A stretch of 64,000 nt of DNA from Micromonospora tulbaghiae (GCF_900091605.1 NZ_FMCQ01000004.1:496001-560000), one strand, 5' to 3'; counted from the stretch's first letter, positions 49,285-58,050 are shown. Translations and numbers: made by a program. The notes: generated from the sequence alone by a model not told the origin.

Positions 49285-52200
49285 TCACCGAGCCGGGTCG
49301 CCGCCCACGAACGCGAGGGCGTCGGCCCGGCTGCGGCCGTTGCCCCGGGCGTACGCGGCGGCGTAGCCCTCCTCGCCCAGCTCGGCGCGCAGCCGCTCGG
49401 CGAGCCGCTGCGCGTCCGGGTTGGACCGGTCGGGCCGGCCGCGCAGCGAGTCGGAGACGCCGAGCAGTTCGGCGGCCGGCCCGTACCGGCCCTCCGCCGC
49501 CGCCAACGCCACCCAGCCGACAGTGACGATCGCGATCACCGGCATGTCCCGGGCGGCGAGGGCCGGCGTGGTCGCCTCGTCGAGGTGCCGGCGCGCACCC
49601 GCCAGGTCATCGCGGGCCAGCGCCAGGTGGCCCATCTCGGCCAGCAGCAGGCCGCGGAACTGCGGGGCGACAAGCGGCGTCTCGGCCTGGCGGCGCATCG
49701 CCTCGTCGAGGCACTCCTGCGCCTCGTCCAGCGAGCCGTCGGAGCGGGCGATGCTGCCGAGCATCATCAGCCCGAACGCAGCGTCCCGGCCGTCCCGGTC
49801 GGTCACGAACCGGCGCAGTTCGGCCTTGGCGCCGGCCACGTCACCGGCGCGGGCCCGGATGGCGGCGAGCCAGATCAGCTGGAAGCCCGGCTCCGAGGCC
49901 GGGTTGAGTTCCCGGGCCAGCCGCACCGACTCCTCCAGTGCCGCGGTCGCCGCGTCGAAGTCGCCGCGTTTGGTGAGCGCGTCCGCGTACTCGCTGAGCA
50001 CGTGCGACAGACTCATCCGCTCGCCGACCGCGCGCAGCTCCGCGGCGGCGTCGGTCAGGTCGCGGAGCATGCCCTCGGCGTCGCCGTCGTTCTCCTTGAA
50101 CTTGCCGCGTATCCCCAGCAGCGTGCCGTCGGTCCACGGGTCGGGGTGCCCGCGCGCCCGGTCGATCGCCGCGATCCCGGCCGCCGTGTCGTCGCCGAAG
50201 ATCGACAGCATCGGTGCGAGCAGCCCCACGATCGGGTGCTTGGTCCCCTCCGCCGCCCGCAGGGTCGTGGTCAGCTCGGCGATCTGCTCCGGCGTCGGCC
50301 CCTGCTCGCCGCGTGCCAGCTCCGAACCGATGCGGATGGCGAGCACCACCGCCCGCTCCTCCGCCGGTGCCGGGCCGGGCAGCGCCAGCGCCCGGGCCAG
50401 CACGTCACCGCCGATGCCACCGTCGTCGCCCCAGATCACCAGCGGCAACGCGAGCCCCGCGCCGATCCGCAGCGCGGTGTCGGCGTCACCGGCGTCGCAG
50501 GCGTAGTGCAGCGCGCCGACGACGTTCTCCCGTTCCGCCTCCAGCAGCCGCAGCCACGGCAGCTGACCGGCGGTCCGCAGGTGCGGCTCCGCGGTCCGGA
50601 CCAGCTCCCGGAAGTACGCCGCGTGCGCGGCGCGCGCCCCGGCCACCGCCCCGGCGGCGGCGAGCCGTTCCAGCCCGTACTCCCGGATGGTCTCCAGCAT
50701 CCGGAACCGCCCGTCGCCGACGACCTGGAGCAGCGACTTGTCGACGAGCGCGTCGAGCAGCGCGGCGGCGGCCGGGCCGGCGACGCCGGCCGCCGAGTCG
50801 GCGGTGACCGACGCCGGAAAGACCGCGAGCCGTTCGGCGAGCCGTCGCTCGTCGTCGGTGAGCAGCCCCCAGCTCCAGTCCACCACCGCCCGCAGCGTGC
50901 GGTGCCGGGGCAGCGCGGTGCGGCTGCCGCCGGTGAGCAGCCGGAACCGGTCGTCCAGCCCGGCCGCGACCTGCTGCGGCGACAGCGTCCGCAGCCGCGC
51001 CGCAGCGAGTTCGATCGCCAGCGGCAGGCCGTCGAGCCGCCGGCAGATCTCCAGCACGGCCGCCACGTTGTCGCCGGTCACCGCGAACCCGGCCCGCACT
51101 GCCGTGGCCCGGTCGCGCAGCAACTGCACCGACGGGTACGCGAGCGCGTCGCCCGGCGTCGCGTCCGCCGGTGGCAGGCGCAACGGCGGTACGGGGTCCA
51201 GCGCCTCACCGACGATGCCCAGCGGCTCCCGGGAGGTGGCCAGGACGCGCAGTCCCGGGCAGTGCCCGAGCAGTTCCTCGGCGAGCCGGGCGGCGGCCTC
51301 GACGACGTGTTCGCAGTTGTCCAGCACGATCAGCGTCTCGTCGGTGGCGATCGTCTCCACCAGGCGGCCGAGCGTGTCGCGGGCCGGTGGGCGTACCGGT
51401 TCCAGCGTCCGGTCCCGGCGGCCGAGTGTGTCGAGCACGGCCCGGGGCACGTCCGCCGGATCGGTGATCGGCGCCAGCTCTACCAGCCAGGCCCCGCCGG
51501 GTACGCCGTCCGCCAGCCGGCCCGCCGCCACGCTCGCCAGCCGTGTCTTGCCCGCTCCGCCCGGCCCGAGCAGGGTCACCAGCCGGTTGCCGGCGAGCAG
51601 CCCGGTGAGCCGGGCCAGGTCCTCGTCGCGCCCGACGAACGTGGTGAGCGCCGACCGCAGGTTGCCCCGCCGCGCGGGCGCCGGCTGCTGCGGGACCGCC
51701 TCGCCGCGCAGCAGTTCCAGGTGCGCGGCCCGCAGCTGCGGCGACGGGTCGACGCCCAGTTCGTCGGCGAGCCGCTGCCGGATCCGCTCGTACGCGGCCA
51801 GCGCCTCGGCGGGCCGTCCGGCCGCGGCGAGCGTGCGCAGGTGCAGTTCGGCCAGCCGCTCCCGCAGCGGATGCGCGTCGGTCAGCTCCCCCAGCTCGGC
51901 GACGATCAGCTCCGGCCGCCCGGTCCGCAGCTCCGCCTCGATCCGGTCCTCCTGCGCGGTGAGCCGCAGCTCCGCCAGCCGCACCACCGCTGCCGCCGCG
52001 TACGGCGCGTCGGCGACCTCGGCAAGCGCCGGTCCCCGCCACAGCGCGAGCGCGTCCCGCAACGTCGTCCGCGCCGCCGACGCGTCTCCGTCGCGCAGCG
52101 CCGCCCGTCCCTGCCGGGTCAGCCGCTCGAATCGCCCGGCGTCCACGTCGTCCGGGTCGAGGTCGAGCCGGTAGCCGGCCGGGCCGCTGCGTACCCCGAG

Positions 52201-52425
52201 CCCGGGCACCGCCCGGCGCAGCCGCGACACGAGCGTCTGCACGGCGTTGGCGGTGTCGGTCGGCGGCTCGTCGCCCCAGAGCGCCTCGGCCAGCGCGGGC
52301 ACGCTCACCGGCCGGCCCGGGTCCAGGGCGAGGCGGATCAGCAGGGCCCGCAGCCGCGCCCCGGCGACGTCGACGAGCCGATCGCCGTCGCGGACCTCAA
52401 GCGGCCCGAGGATCCCCACCCGCAC
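49285..52425 (-). CDS. AfsR/SARP-type regulator with NB-ARC and TPR regions
   Basis: A 1046-residue multidomain regulator. An OmpR-type winged helix (about 1-90, RVGILGPLEVRDGDRLVDVA) is followed by a bacterial transcriptional activation domain (95-245), an ATPase domain with P-loop LLGPGGAGKTRLASVA and Walker B TLIVLDNCEHVVEAA, then LSPQQVAAGLDDRFRLLTGG and about 400 residues of TPR-like helices. Such proteins often activate nearby secondary-metabolism or export genes; the DrrAB-like pair faces it. GTG at 52425 is used because the domain starts there. No biosynthetic cluster is visible. Confidence 0.9.
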   Translation of the reverse strand: MRVGILGPLEVRDGDRLVDVAGARLRALLIRLALDPGRPVSVPALAEALWGDEPPTDTANAVQTLVSRLRRAVPGLGVRSGPAGYRLDLDPDDVDAGRFERLTRQGRAALRDGDASAARTTLRDALALWRGPALAEVADAPYAAAAVVRLAELRLTAQEDRIEAELRTGRPELIVAELGELTDAHPLRERLAELHLRTLAAAGRPAEALAAYERIRQRLADELGVDPSPQLRAAHLELLRGEAVPQQPAPARRGNLRSALTTFVGRDEDLARLTGLLAGNRLVTLLGPGGAGKTRLASVAAGRLADGVPGGAWLVELAPITDPADVPRAVLDTLGRRDRTLEPVRPPARDTLGRLVETIATDETLIVLDNCEHVVEAAARLAEELLGHCPGLRVLATSREPLGIVGEALDPVPPLRLPPADATPGDALAYPSVQLLRDRATAVRAGFAVTGDNVAAVLEICRRLDGLPLAIELAAARLRTLSPQQVAAGLDDRFRLLTGGSRTALPRHRTLRAVVDWSWGLLTDDERRLAERLAVFPASVTADSAAGVAGPAAAALLDALVDKSLLQVVGDGRFRMLETIREYGLERLAAAGAVAGARAAHAAYFRELVRTAEPHLRTAGQLPWLRLLEAERENVVGALHYACDAGDADTALRIGAGLALPLVIWGDDGGIGGDVLARALALPGPAPAEERAVVLAIRIGSELARGEQGPTPEQIAELTTTLRAAEGTKHPIVGLLAPMLSIFGDDTAAGIAAIDRARGHPDPWTDGTLLGIRGKFKENDGDAEGMLRDLTDAAAELRAVGERMSLSHVLSEYADALTKRGDFDAATAALEESVRLARELNPASEPGFQLIWLAAIRARAGDVAGAKAELRRFVTDRDGRDAAFGLMMLGSIARSDGSLDEAQECLDEAMRRQAETPLVAPQFRGLLLAEMGHLALARDDLAGARRHLDEATTPALAARDMPVIAIVTVGWVALAAAEGRYGPAAELLGVSDSLRGRPDRSNPDAQRLAERLRAELGEEGYAAAYARGNGRSRADALAFVGGDPAR

Positions 52426-52462
52426 CGTGCCACTCTCTCATCCTCAGTCGACCCGAAGGTGG

Positions 52463-52468
52463 CAAGAT
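52463..52468 (+). promoter_or_regulatory. -10 box of leaderless promoter (YdcF-like gene)
   Basis: CAAGAT is followed by seven bases and then GTG at 52476, with no ribosome binding site. It overlaps an AAGATCGCGGG sequence that resembles one arm of the GATCTTG inverted repeats. Confidence 0.45.
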
Positions 52469-52475
52469 CGCGGGC

Positions 52476-53168
52476 GTGACGAGTGTGTCCCGCCCGCTGC
52501 CACGGCTCGTGCCGGCCGAGGCGTTCGCGGACGTCCCCGCCGACCGGCTCCTGGCGGTGCTGGAGGCGGTCACGATGGTCCTCACGCTCCCCCACCGCGC
52601 CGCCGAGCGGGTGGACGCGCTCGTGGTGCCCACCGGCCAGGGCGAGGACTGGCGCCTCACCGAGGCGATCCGCGCCTGGGAGACCGGCCCGGCACTGCGG
52701 CACCTGCTGGTGGCGAACACCGATTCGGCCGAACGGACCTACCGCCCGCTCACGCTGGACCGGTTGCGCGGGCTCGGGCTGCGCCGGACCGACGGGGTCG
52801 TGCTCCAGGCCGAGCCGGTCACCGGCACCGGACGGCAGGCCGCGTGGATCGTGGAGCAGGTGCGGGCGCTGGGCGTCGGCAGCGTCGCGGTCGTTGTCTC
52901 GCCGTACCACCTGGTCCGGGTCTACCTCACCGTGCTGCGGGCCTGCGACGACGCGGGCCTGCGGATCCCGATGGTCCCGCTGCCCGTGGCTGTCGCACCG
53001 GACGCCCCGGTGCCGGAGACCGGCGCGGCCGGGTACGACCTAGTGGCCGGCGAGGTCAGCCGGCTGCTTCGCTATCCCGGCCAGGGTTGGATCGCCACCC
53101 CGGAACGGCTGCGGGACTACCTGCGCTGGCTCTGGTCCGAGCACCGCCTTCTGCTCACCGGCGCCTGA
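52476..53168 (+). CDS. YdcF/SanA-family (DUF218) protein
   Basis: A 230-residue protein with the DUF218 Rossmann-like fold: ERVDALVVPTGQGEDWRLTE, then RHLLVANTD, TGTGRQAAWIVEQVRAL and VAVVVSPYHLVRVYLTVLRA. The family includes envelope proteins of unclear function (ElyC, SanA, YdcF). No transmembrane segment is obvious. The GTG at 52476 fits a leaderless transcript. It diverges from the AfsR-like gene and faces the nucleotidyltransferase-like gene. Confidence 0.82.
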   Translation: MTSVSRPLPRLVPAEAFADVPADRLLAVLEAVTMVLTLPHRAAERVDALVVPTGQGEDWRLTEAIRAWETGPALRHLLVANTDSAERTYRPLTLDRLRGLGLRRTDGVVLQAEPVTGTGRQAAWIVEQVRALGVGSVAVVVSPYHLVRVYLTVLRACDDAGLRIPMVPLPVAVAPDAPVPETGAAGYDLVAGEVSRLLRYPGQGWIATPERLRDYLRWLWSEHRLLLTGA

Positions 53169-53185
53169 CGGTCGGCCCCTGACCT

Positions 53186-53716
53186 TCAGTCGGCGCCGAA
53201 CACGTCGTCGAGCACAAGCCTTGCGCGGCCCGGCACCTCTTCCTCGGGAAAGATCTCGGCGCACAGATCGAGCACCTGCTCGGCACTCGTCAGCCCGAGA
53301 TGATCAATGAGGAAGCGGATGTCTTCGGCGTCCCGCCGCCGAGCCGCGAGCACCTTCATGGCCAGCAGATGCTCCGGAGACGCAGCGGCGACCCGAAGGC
53401 CCGGGTGGTCGAAGACACGTGGAGCGGATGCGTCACCGCCAGGAGCGACATAGGCGCTCGCCTGTTCGTTGAGCCACCAGTGCGGAAGACCGAGTTCGTT
53501 CGCGACGGCTCGGGCCTCGTCGAGTACCACCCCGTGCGGCTGGAAGACCGCGTCGATGTCACGCGTCGACCGCCGCGCGTCGTAGGCCAAGGCCATCGCC
53601 GCACCGCCGAAGATGTAGAGGTCCGCGATCACCCCCCGCTTCGCGAGCCGGTCGCCCAACCTGCGGAAGGCGTCCTCGATCGCGGCGCGATCCAGAAGGG
53701 GATCTTCCGGCCTCAT
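53186..53716 (-). CDS. Nucleotidyltransferase-fold protein (DUF6036/MenT-like), probable toxin
   Basis: A 176-residue protein with the minimal nucleotidyltransferase signature YIFGGAAMALAYDARRSTRD followed by IDAVF, in which the D-I-D acids bind metal. HLLAMKVLAARRRDAEDIRF is the second conserved block of the AbiEii/MenT-like family, and the acidic end (LCAEIFPEEEVPGRARL) is typical. Relatives act as toxins that modify tRNA ends or other targets. Its ATG overlaps the stop of the upstream partner gene (ATGA), a toxin-antitoxin layout. The toxin role is inferred. Confidence 0.8.
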   Translation of the reverse strand: MRPEDPLLDRAAIEDAFRRLGDRLAKRGVIADLYIFGGAAMALAYDARRSTRDIDAVFQPHGVVLDEARAVANELGLPHWWLNEQASAYVAPGGDASAPRVFDHPGLRVAAASPEHLLAMKVLAARRRDAEDIRFLIDHLGLTSAEQVLDLCAEIFPEEEVPGRARLVLDDVFGAD

Positions 53717-54105
53717 GCCACATCCAGCTCATGTGCGGAGACGTAGACGCCCCGGCGACGGAACGCCGCCGGGGCATGAACGACCGCATCCACTCGAGCG
53801 GCTCTGGTGTTGAACGGGAACCAGAACCGCCGTAGCGACCGTGTCTCGACCCACCGCGGCGCGCCGCGCCCGTCCTTCGCGCTCAGATGCTCGACCAGCG
53901 CTGCAAGGAACACGTCCCAGTGCTCGTCTCCGGTGGGTGCCGGCTCCTCCTGCAACAACCGCATGCGGGTCTCGCGCGGCTCCCAGCGGAACTCCTCCAG
54001 GAACTCCGCCACCAACCGCCAACGCCGGCTGTCGTCCGCCTGGACGAGCAACGCGCCCAGCCGCGCCACCGTCAACGGCTCGTAGCTCGCAGCATGCTTC
54101 CCCAC
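53713..54105 (-). CDS. Probable antitoxin partner of the nucleotidyltransferase
   Basis: A 130-residue protein. The N-terminal part (ASYEPLTVARLGALLVQADD) could form DNA-binding helices; the C-terminal part has LRRFWFPFNTRAARVDAVVH and AFRRRGVYVSAHELDVA. I do not know a name for it, but this kind of gene precedes DUF6036-type genes. GTG at 54105 is chosen as the first start that keeps the helical domain; the frame is open further upstream. Its stop overlaps the toxin start, so equal translation is expected. Confidence 0.65.
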   Translation of the reverse strand: MGKHAASYEPLTVARLGALLVQADDSRRWRLVAEFLEEFRWEPRETRMRLLQEEPAPTGDEHWDVFLAALVEHLSAKDGRGAPRWVETRSLRRFWFPFNTRAARVDAVVHAPAAFRRRGVYVSAHELDVA

Positions 54106-54188
54106 CCAGCCGACGCTAGTACACGCAAGGGACCACGGCGGAAACGGCGCGACGACGGCGAACCACCCAGAGGCATCGGGCCGAGCGT

Positions 54189-54950
54189 TCACGCGTCCGG
54201 GATTCGGACCGTGAGCACCCGGGTGAGGACGCGGAAACCGGCCGCGTCGTACATCCGGCGGGCCGGGTTGCCGTCGACCACTGACAGGCCGACGGACGGC
54301 AGGCCCGCCTCCCGCGCGCCGCGCAACGCGTGGACGAGCAGCGCCCGGCCGAACCCGCGGCGCTGCGCGCGGGGCGCCACGCCCAGATTCAGGATCCAGA
54401 CGCAGTCGTCGTCGGTCCACGGCACCGGCCCGGCGCACAGCACGTGCCCGGCGCTGCGGCCGTCCGGGTCGATCAGCCGGGCCGAGGCGGGGATCAGCGG
54501 CGGCACCGGCTCACCGGTGTCGAACATCGCCCGCACCTCCCGGGTGTCGCTGGGCTGCCAGCGGCCGTCCGGGTGGTCCGGGCCGTACGCCGCGTCCAGC
54601 CCTTCGGCGAGGTCGTCGTCCCAGCCGGGTGCGCCGAGCGACCAGCCCTCCGGCAGCGTCACCGGTTCGGGTACGTCGGTCAAGTAGTGCCGCATGTCCG
54701 TGGCGGCCCGGCTCAGCTTCAGCCCGTCGGCCACCAGTGCCGCCGCCAGCGACTCGTCCGGCGTCTCCAGCCGGTGCCCGGCGAGATCGCGCCGTACCTG
54801 CGCGACGAGCCGGGTGAGCGGCACCTCGGGCAGCGCCCGGACGTCGGCCGCGACCCGGGTGCCGTCGTCGTCCCGCAGCCGCAGCCGGGCCAGCGGCGTG
54901 TCGTCATCCCCGAGCAGCAGCGAGTCGTGGAGGTGCTGTCGTACCGGCAT
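54189..54950 (-). CDS. GNAT-family N-acetyltransferase
   Basis: A 253-residue acetyltransferase. The acetyl-CoA-binding motif is WILNLGVAPRAQRRGFGRAL and the final strand-helix is SVVDGNPARRMYDAAGFRVL, both in the C-terminal half; the N-terminal half (about 1-100) may be a degenerate second GNAT domain. Substrate is unknown. TACGCT lies seven bases before the ATG at 54950 and there is no ribosome binding site, so it is likely leaderless. Confidence 0.87.
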   Translation of the reverse strand: MPVRQHLHDSLLLGDDDTPLARLRLRDDDGTRVAADVRALPEVPLTRLVAQVRRDLAGHRLETPDESLAAALVADGLKLSRAATDMRHYLTDVPEPVTLPEGWSLGAPGWDDDLAEGLDAAYGPDHPDGRWQPSDTREVRAMFDTGEPVPPLIPASARLIDPDGRSAGHVLCAGPVPWTDDDCVWILNLGVAPRAQRRGFGRALLVHALRGAREAGLPSVGLSVVDGNPARRMYDAAGFRVLTRVLTVRIPDA

Positions 54951-54957
54951 TCGCGGC

Positions 54958-54963
54958 AGCGTA
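54958..54963 (-). promoter_or_regulatory. -10 box of leaderless promoter (GNAT gene)
   Basis: On the minus strand TACGCT is followed by seven bases and then the ATG at 54950; no Shine-Dalgarno sequence intervenes. Confidence 0.55.
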
Positions 54964-54988
54964 CCGGGCGCGCCCCGCTCCCGCTCCC

Positions 54989-55065
54989 CGTCGATCTTGG
55001 AGTCGTGGCGCCTGAATCGCCCCTCTCGGCCGCATTCGTTCACTGCCGCAACTCCAAGATCGACG
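54989..55065. repeat. Inverted repeat, GATCTTGGAGT type
   Basis: A perfect 15-bp inverted repeat (CGTCGATCTTGGAGT at 54989-55003, complement at 55051-55065) encloses 47 bases. It lies between the divergent acetyltransferase and SRPBCC genes and shares its core with elements at 23.4, 44.8 and 45.0 kb. Confidence 0.9.
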
Positions 55066-55096
55066 AGGAGCACCCGCGGGCGGGAGGGCGCGGGCC

Positions 55097-55102
55097 TAGG
55101 GT
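55097..55102 (+). promoter_or_regulatory. -10-like box before the SRPBCC gene
   Basis: TAGGGT is followed by six bases and then GTG at 55109. The intervening G run could be read as a weak ribosome binding site, so the leaderless assignment is less certain here. Confidence 0.4.
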
Positions 55103-55108
55103 TGGGGG

Positions 55109-55576
55109 GTGAGCAGGATCGATCGGGGCAGCAGGACGATCGGCGCCACTCCGGCGGCGGTCTATGACGCGCTCGTCGACCGGGGCGCCCTGGAGGCGTG
55201 GTTGCCGCCGGACGGGATGCGCGGGCGGATCGAGCGCTGGGATCCGCGCCCCGGTGGTGGGTTCCGGATGGTGCTCACCTATCTCGACCCGACCGGCAAC
55301 CCCGGCAAGACGTCGGACGCCACCGACGTGGTCGACGTCGGGTTCGCCGAACTCGTACCGGCGCACCGGGTCGTGCAGACGGCCGTGTTCCAGTCCGACG
55401 ACCCGGCGTACGCGGGCACCATGACCATGACCTGGCAGCTCGCCGCAGTCGGCGACGGCACCGCTGTGACAGTCAGCGCCACCGGCGTGCCGCCGGGCAT
55501 CGACCAGGCGGTGCACGAGGAGGGCATCGCGTCCTCGCTGGCGCACCTGGCCGCGTACCTCGAACCAGGCGGCTGA
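55109..55576 (+). CDS. SRPBCC (AHSA1-like) protein
   Basis: A 155-residue SRPBCC protein: IGATPAAVYDALVDRGALEA, then WLPPDGMRGRIERWDPRPGG and the C-terminal helix EEGIASSLAHLAAYLEPGG. It probably binds or buffers a small hydrophobic molecule. The GTG at 55109 follows a -10-like box. The FUSC membrane gene follows after 50 bases on the same strand. Unlike the copy at 46397, it is not paired with an ArsR regulator. Confidence 0.87.
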   Translation: MSRIDRGSRTIGATPAAVYDALVDRGALEAWLPPDGMRGRIERWDPRPGGGFRMVLTYLDPTGNPGKTSDATDVVDVGFAELVPAHRVVQTAVFQSDDPAYAGTMTMTWQLAAVGDGTAVTVSATGVPPGIDQAVHEEGIASSLAHLAAYLEPGG

Positions 55577-55626
55577 CCACGACGGACGCCGGGATTGCCG
55601 GCGGTTTTTGCGGGTAGCCGCCGACG

Positions 55627-56814
55627 GTGGCCGGGCAACGGGAGGGTCGCGGCGGCCGGCGGGGGTCGTCGCGGCGCGCCGGCCTGGACGCGGAACGGTT
55701 CGACGAGGCGTGGGAGCGCGTGAACGAGCGCGGCCGCGCCGCCGGCCGGGACCGGATGCAACAGCTGCGGATCAAGTCCGTACTCGCCGTGCAGGCCGGT
55801 CTGGCGGCGGCGCTGGCCTGGGCCGTCGCGCGCTGGCTCACCGGCATGCCGAGCCCGATCTTCGCCCCGGCCGCCGCGGTCGCGGTCATCACCTCGTCCT
55901 TCGGGCGACGCCTCTCCAACACGGTCGAACTGCTCGCCGGGGTGACGCTCGGCATCATCGTGTCGGATCTGCTGATCGGCGCCGTCGGCGCCGGCGTGTG
56001 GCAGACCGGCGTGATCGTCACGGCGTCCGTGCTGGTCGCGCTGGCATTGAGTACGCGGGGCGGGATCGTGGGCAACGCCAGCGGTACGGCGGTGCTGCTC
56101 GGCGCGCTCTCCTCCTCCCGGCACACGCTGGAGTTCCCCCGCTTCGTCGACGCGCTGATCGGCGGCGGCGTGGGACTGGTGGTGACGTTGCTGCTGGTGC
56201 CGATCAACCCGCTGCGCGTCGTGCGGCGGGTGGCCGCGCCGACGCTGCGGCAGCTCGCCGGCCAGCTCGCGGCGACCGCTGCCGCGCTGCGGCGACGTGA
56301 CCACGACCTGGCCGACCGGGCGCTGAGCCGGTCGCAGGCGATCGGCGCGGACCTGGGCCGGTTCTGGGACGTCTTCGGCGGCGCGAAGGAGACGGTCGAC
56401 CTCGCCCCGGCGCGCTGGCCGAGGCGGCGTTCGGTCCGGCACTACCAGCTCGGCGCGCCGGACGTAGACCAGGCGGTCTGGAACACCCGCGTGCTGGCCC
56501 GGCGGGCCGTCGTGCTGATCGAGGACGGGGAGCCGATCCCGGAGAGCCTGCCCGACGCCGTGGAGGCGCTCAGTGAGGCAGTGAACGCCGTACAGGAGGA
56601 GGTTCTCGCGGACCAGGGCCCGGAGGACGCCCGCCGGCACGCGCTGCGTGCGGTGGCGGCGGCGACGCGCGCGGAGCTGGCCGGGACCGGGCTGTCCGGC
56701 ACGGTGATCGTGGGGCAGGTCCGGACCGCCGCGAGCGACATCATGCAGGCGACCGGGATGGACCGGGAGGAGGCGCTGCGGCGCATCCGGGACGTGGCCG
56801 CCGCGCAGTCGTGA
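55627..56814 (+). CDS. FUSC-family membrane protein
   Basis: A 395-residue membrane protein with the fusaric-acid-resistance/aromatic-acid-exporter type layout: a basic N-terminus (1-40), six hydrophobic helices at about 55-195 (LAVQAGLAAALAWAVARWL and VDALIGGGVGLVVTLLLVPI) and a cytosolic helical domain of about 200 residues. The first half of a typical two-module FUSC protein is present only once. The start could also be a GTG nearby; no ribosome binding site is evident. The substrate is unknown. Confidence 0.82.
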   Translation: MAGQREGRGGRRGSSRRAGLDAERFDEAWERVNERGRAAGRDRMQQLRIKSVLAVQAGLAAALAWAVARWLTGMPSPIFAPAAAVAVITSSFGRRLSNTVELLAGVTLGIIVSDLLIGAVGAGVWQTGVIVTASVLVALALSTRGGIVGNASGTAVLLGALSSSRHTLEFPRFVDALIGGGVGLVVTLLLVPINPLRVVRRVAAPTLRQLAGQLAATAAALRRRDHDLADRALSRSQAIGADLGRFWDVFGGAKETVDLAPARWPRRRSVRHYQLGAPDVDQAVWNTRVLARRAVVLIEDGEPIPESLPDAVEALSEAVNAVQEEVLADQGPEDARRHALRAVAAATRAELAGTGLSGTVIVGQVRTAASDIMQATGMDREEALRRIRDVAAAQS

Positions 56815-56820
56815 CCCGGT

Positions 56821-57405
56821 TCAGTCGTCCCCGCGGACGCGGGCGTGCAGGTGCATGTCGTGCCGCCCGTCGTCGTGCACGGCCGCGCTGCGCTTGGTGC
56901 CCTCCAGCCGGAACCCGGCCTTGACCGCCACCCGGCACGACGCGACGTTGCCGGTCGAGTGGTCCAGCCAGAGCCGGTGCAGCCGGCCGTCGCCGAGCGC
57001 CCACGCGCTCAGCGCCCGCAACGCGCCGGATGCCACGCCGGCGCCGCGGGCGGCCGGAACCACCCAGTACGCGCACCCGGCCTCGCCGTCGTCGAGGTTC
57101 ACCCCGCCCAGCACCATGCGGCCCACCACCTCGCCGTCGCGGGTCACCGCCCAGCTCGCGCCCGTCGCCTGCCGCCAGGCACGGCGGAAGTGCGCGAACC
57201 ATTCCCGCACCTGCTTCTCCGACGCGGGCCGGCGGGTGTGCCAGCGGCGGATCTCCGGATCCTGGTACGCGGCCAGCACAGCCGGTGCGTCCTCGTCCGC
57301 CCAGGGGCGCAGGACCAGACCGTCGGCCGCGAACAGCGTGGGTTGCGGGCCGGTGGTGAGCGTGCCGGCGGGAACGGCGGGCGGTGTGGACGCCGGAAAG
57401 CGCAT
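56821..57405 (-). CDS. GNAT-family acetyltransferase (RimJ/RimL-like)
   Basis: A 194-residue N-acetyltransferase. The RimL-like opening GLVLRPWADEDAPAVLAAYQ, the acetyl-CoA segment YWVVPAARGAGVASGALRAL and HRLWLDHSTGNVASCRVAVK then GFRLEG are diagnostic. Substrate is unknown; ribosomal proteins or an amino compound are possible. ATG at 57405 starts the domain after about 28 non-conserved residues. Divergent from the gene at 57470. Confidence 0.88.
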   Translation of the reverse strand: MRFPASTPPAVPAGTLTTGPQPTLFAADGLVLRPWADEDAPAVLAAYQDPEIRRWHTRRPASEKQVREWFAHFRRAWRQATGASWAVTRDGEVVGRMVLGGVNLDDGEAGCAYWVVPAARGAGVASGALRALSAWALGDGRLHRLWLDHSTGNVASCRVAVKAGFRLEGTKRSAAVHDDGRHDMHLHARVRGDD

Positions 57406-57456
57406 CCCCGACTGTCCATCGCCACCCGCCCTTGGTGTCAAGTGACCTGGTGTCGC

Positions 57457-57462
57457 TAGTGT
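57457..57462 (+). promoter_or_regulatory. -10 box of leaderless promoter
   Basis: TAGTGT is followed by exactly seven bases and then the ATG at 57470, with no ribosome binding site. This favours 57470 over the in-frame GTG at 57461. Confidence 0.55.
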
Positions 57463-57469
57463 GCGAGCC

Positions 57470-57904
57470 ATGGCGGTGACCGCGACGGGCGTCTTCCGGC
57501 GTACGCCACGGGAACGGGCCGACCAGCGACTCGCGTGGGAGCGCGCCGACCAGCCGTTCTTCGCCGCCGGGGCCTGCCACATCCTGGCCTGGGTGTGCCG
57601 GGACACCTACCCCGACCGGCCGATCGGCCTCGCGGGGTTGCGGTTCGCGGGCGAGCGCCAGGTCTTCCACGTGTACGCGACCTGGGCAGGCTGGGCGTTC
57701 GACCACGCCGGATGGAACCCGGAGGCGGATCTGCTCGCCGCCAACCGGGAGTTCGAAAGGCGTCCACTGGACCGGATCACGATCGTCGACGACCTGGCCG
57801 CGTTCTGCGAGTCCCAGCGTCACCGCATGCCGCACCGGTACTGGGGTGATCCGCTCCCCCGCGCCCGCGACTACGTGAACCGGCATGCCCCGCCGTGGGA
57901 GTGA
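57470..57904 (+). CDS. Conserved hypothetical protein
   Basis: A 144-residue soluble protein of unknown function. It is aromatic-rich with the central GACHILAWVCRDTYPDRPIG, HVYATWAGWAFDHAGWNPEA and the end CESQRHRMPHRYWGDPLPRA. Two cysteines flank the ACHILAWVC stretch. The start at 57470 is supported by a leaderless-type -10 box. It looks conserved rather than random, but I cannot assign a family. Confidence 0.75.
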   Translation: MAVTATGVFRRTPRERADQRLAWERADQPFFAAGACHILAWVCRDTYPDRPIGLAGLRFAGERQVFHVYATWAGWAFDHAGWNPEADLLAANREFERRPLDRITIVDDLAAFCESQRHRMPHRYWGDPLPRARDYVNRHAPPWE

Positions 57905-58050
57905 CGCCGTCCCCGCCGGGATCCCGGTCGGCCGGCGCACCCGGCCCGGGATCTGTACGGCGTGCCGGATCCGGCTGACCGTCCGCGATGTGCGCGGGAG
58001 GGCTGGGCCGGTGAGTCCAGCCCTCGTACCGGCGGGCCGGTGCGCGTCGA

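Noticed and set aside
49285..52425. Pathway regulator of a biosynthetic gene cluster
   Set aside because: No PKS, NRPS, terpene or similar genes are found within the window; only a DrrAB-type exporter is nearby.
49585..52479. A 964-codon open frame antisense to the AfsR/SARP gene
   Set aside because: Long antisense frames are expected opposite GC-rich genes. This one has no domain, no ribosome binding site and a low-complexity Arg/Gly/Gln composition.
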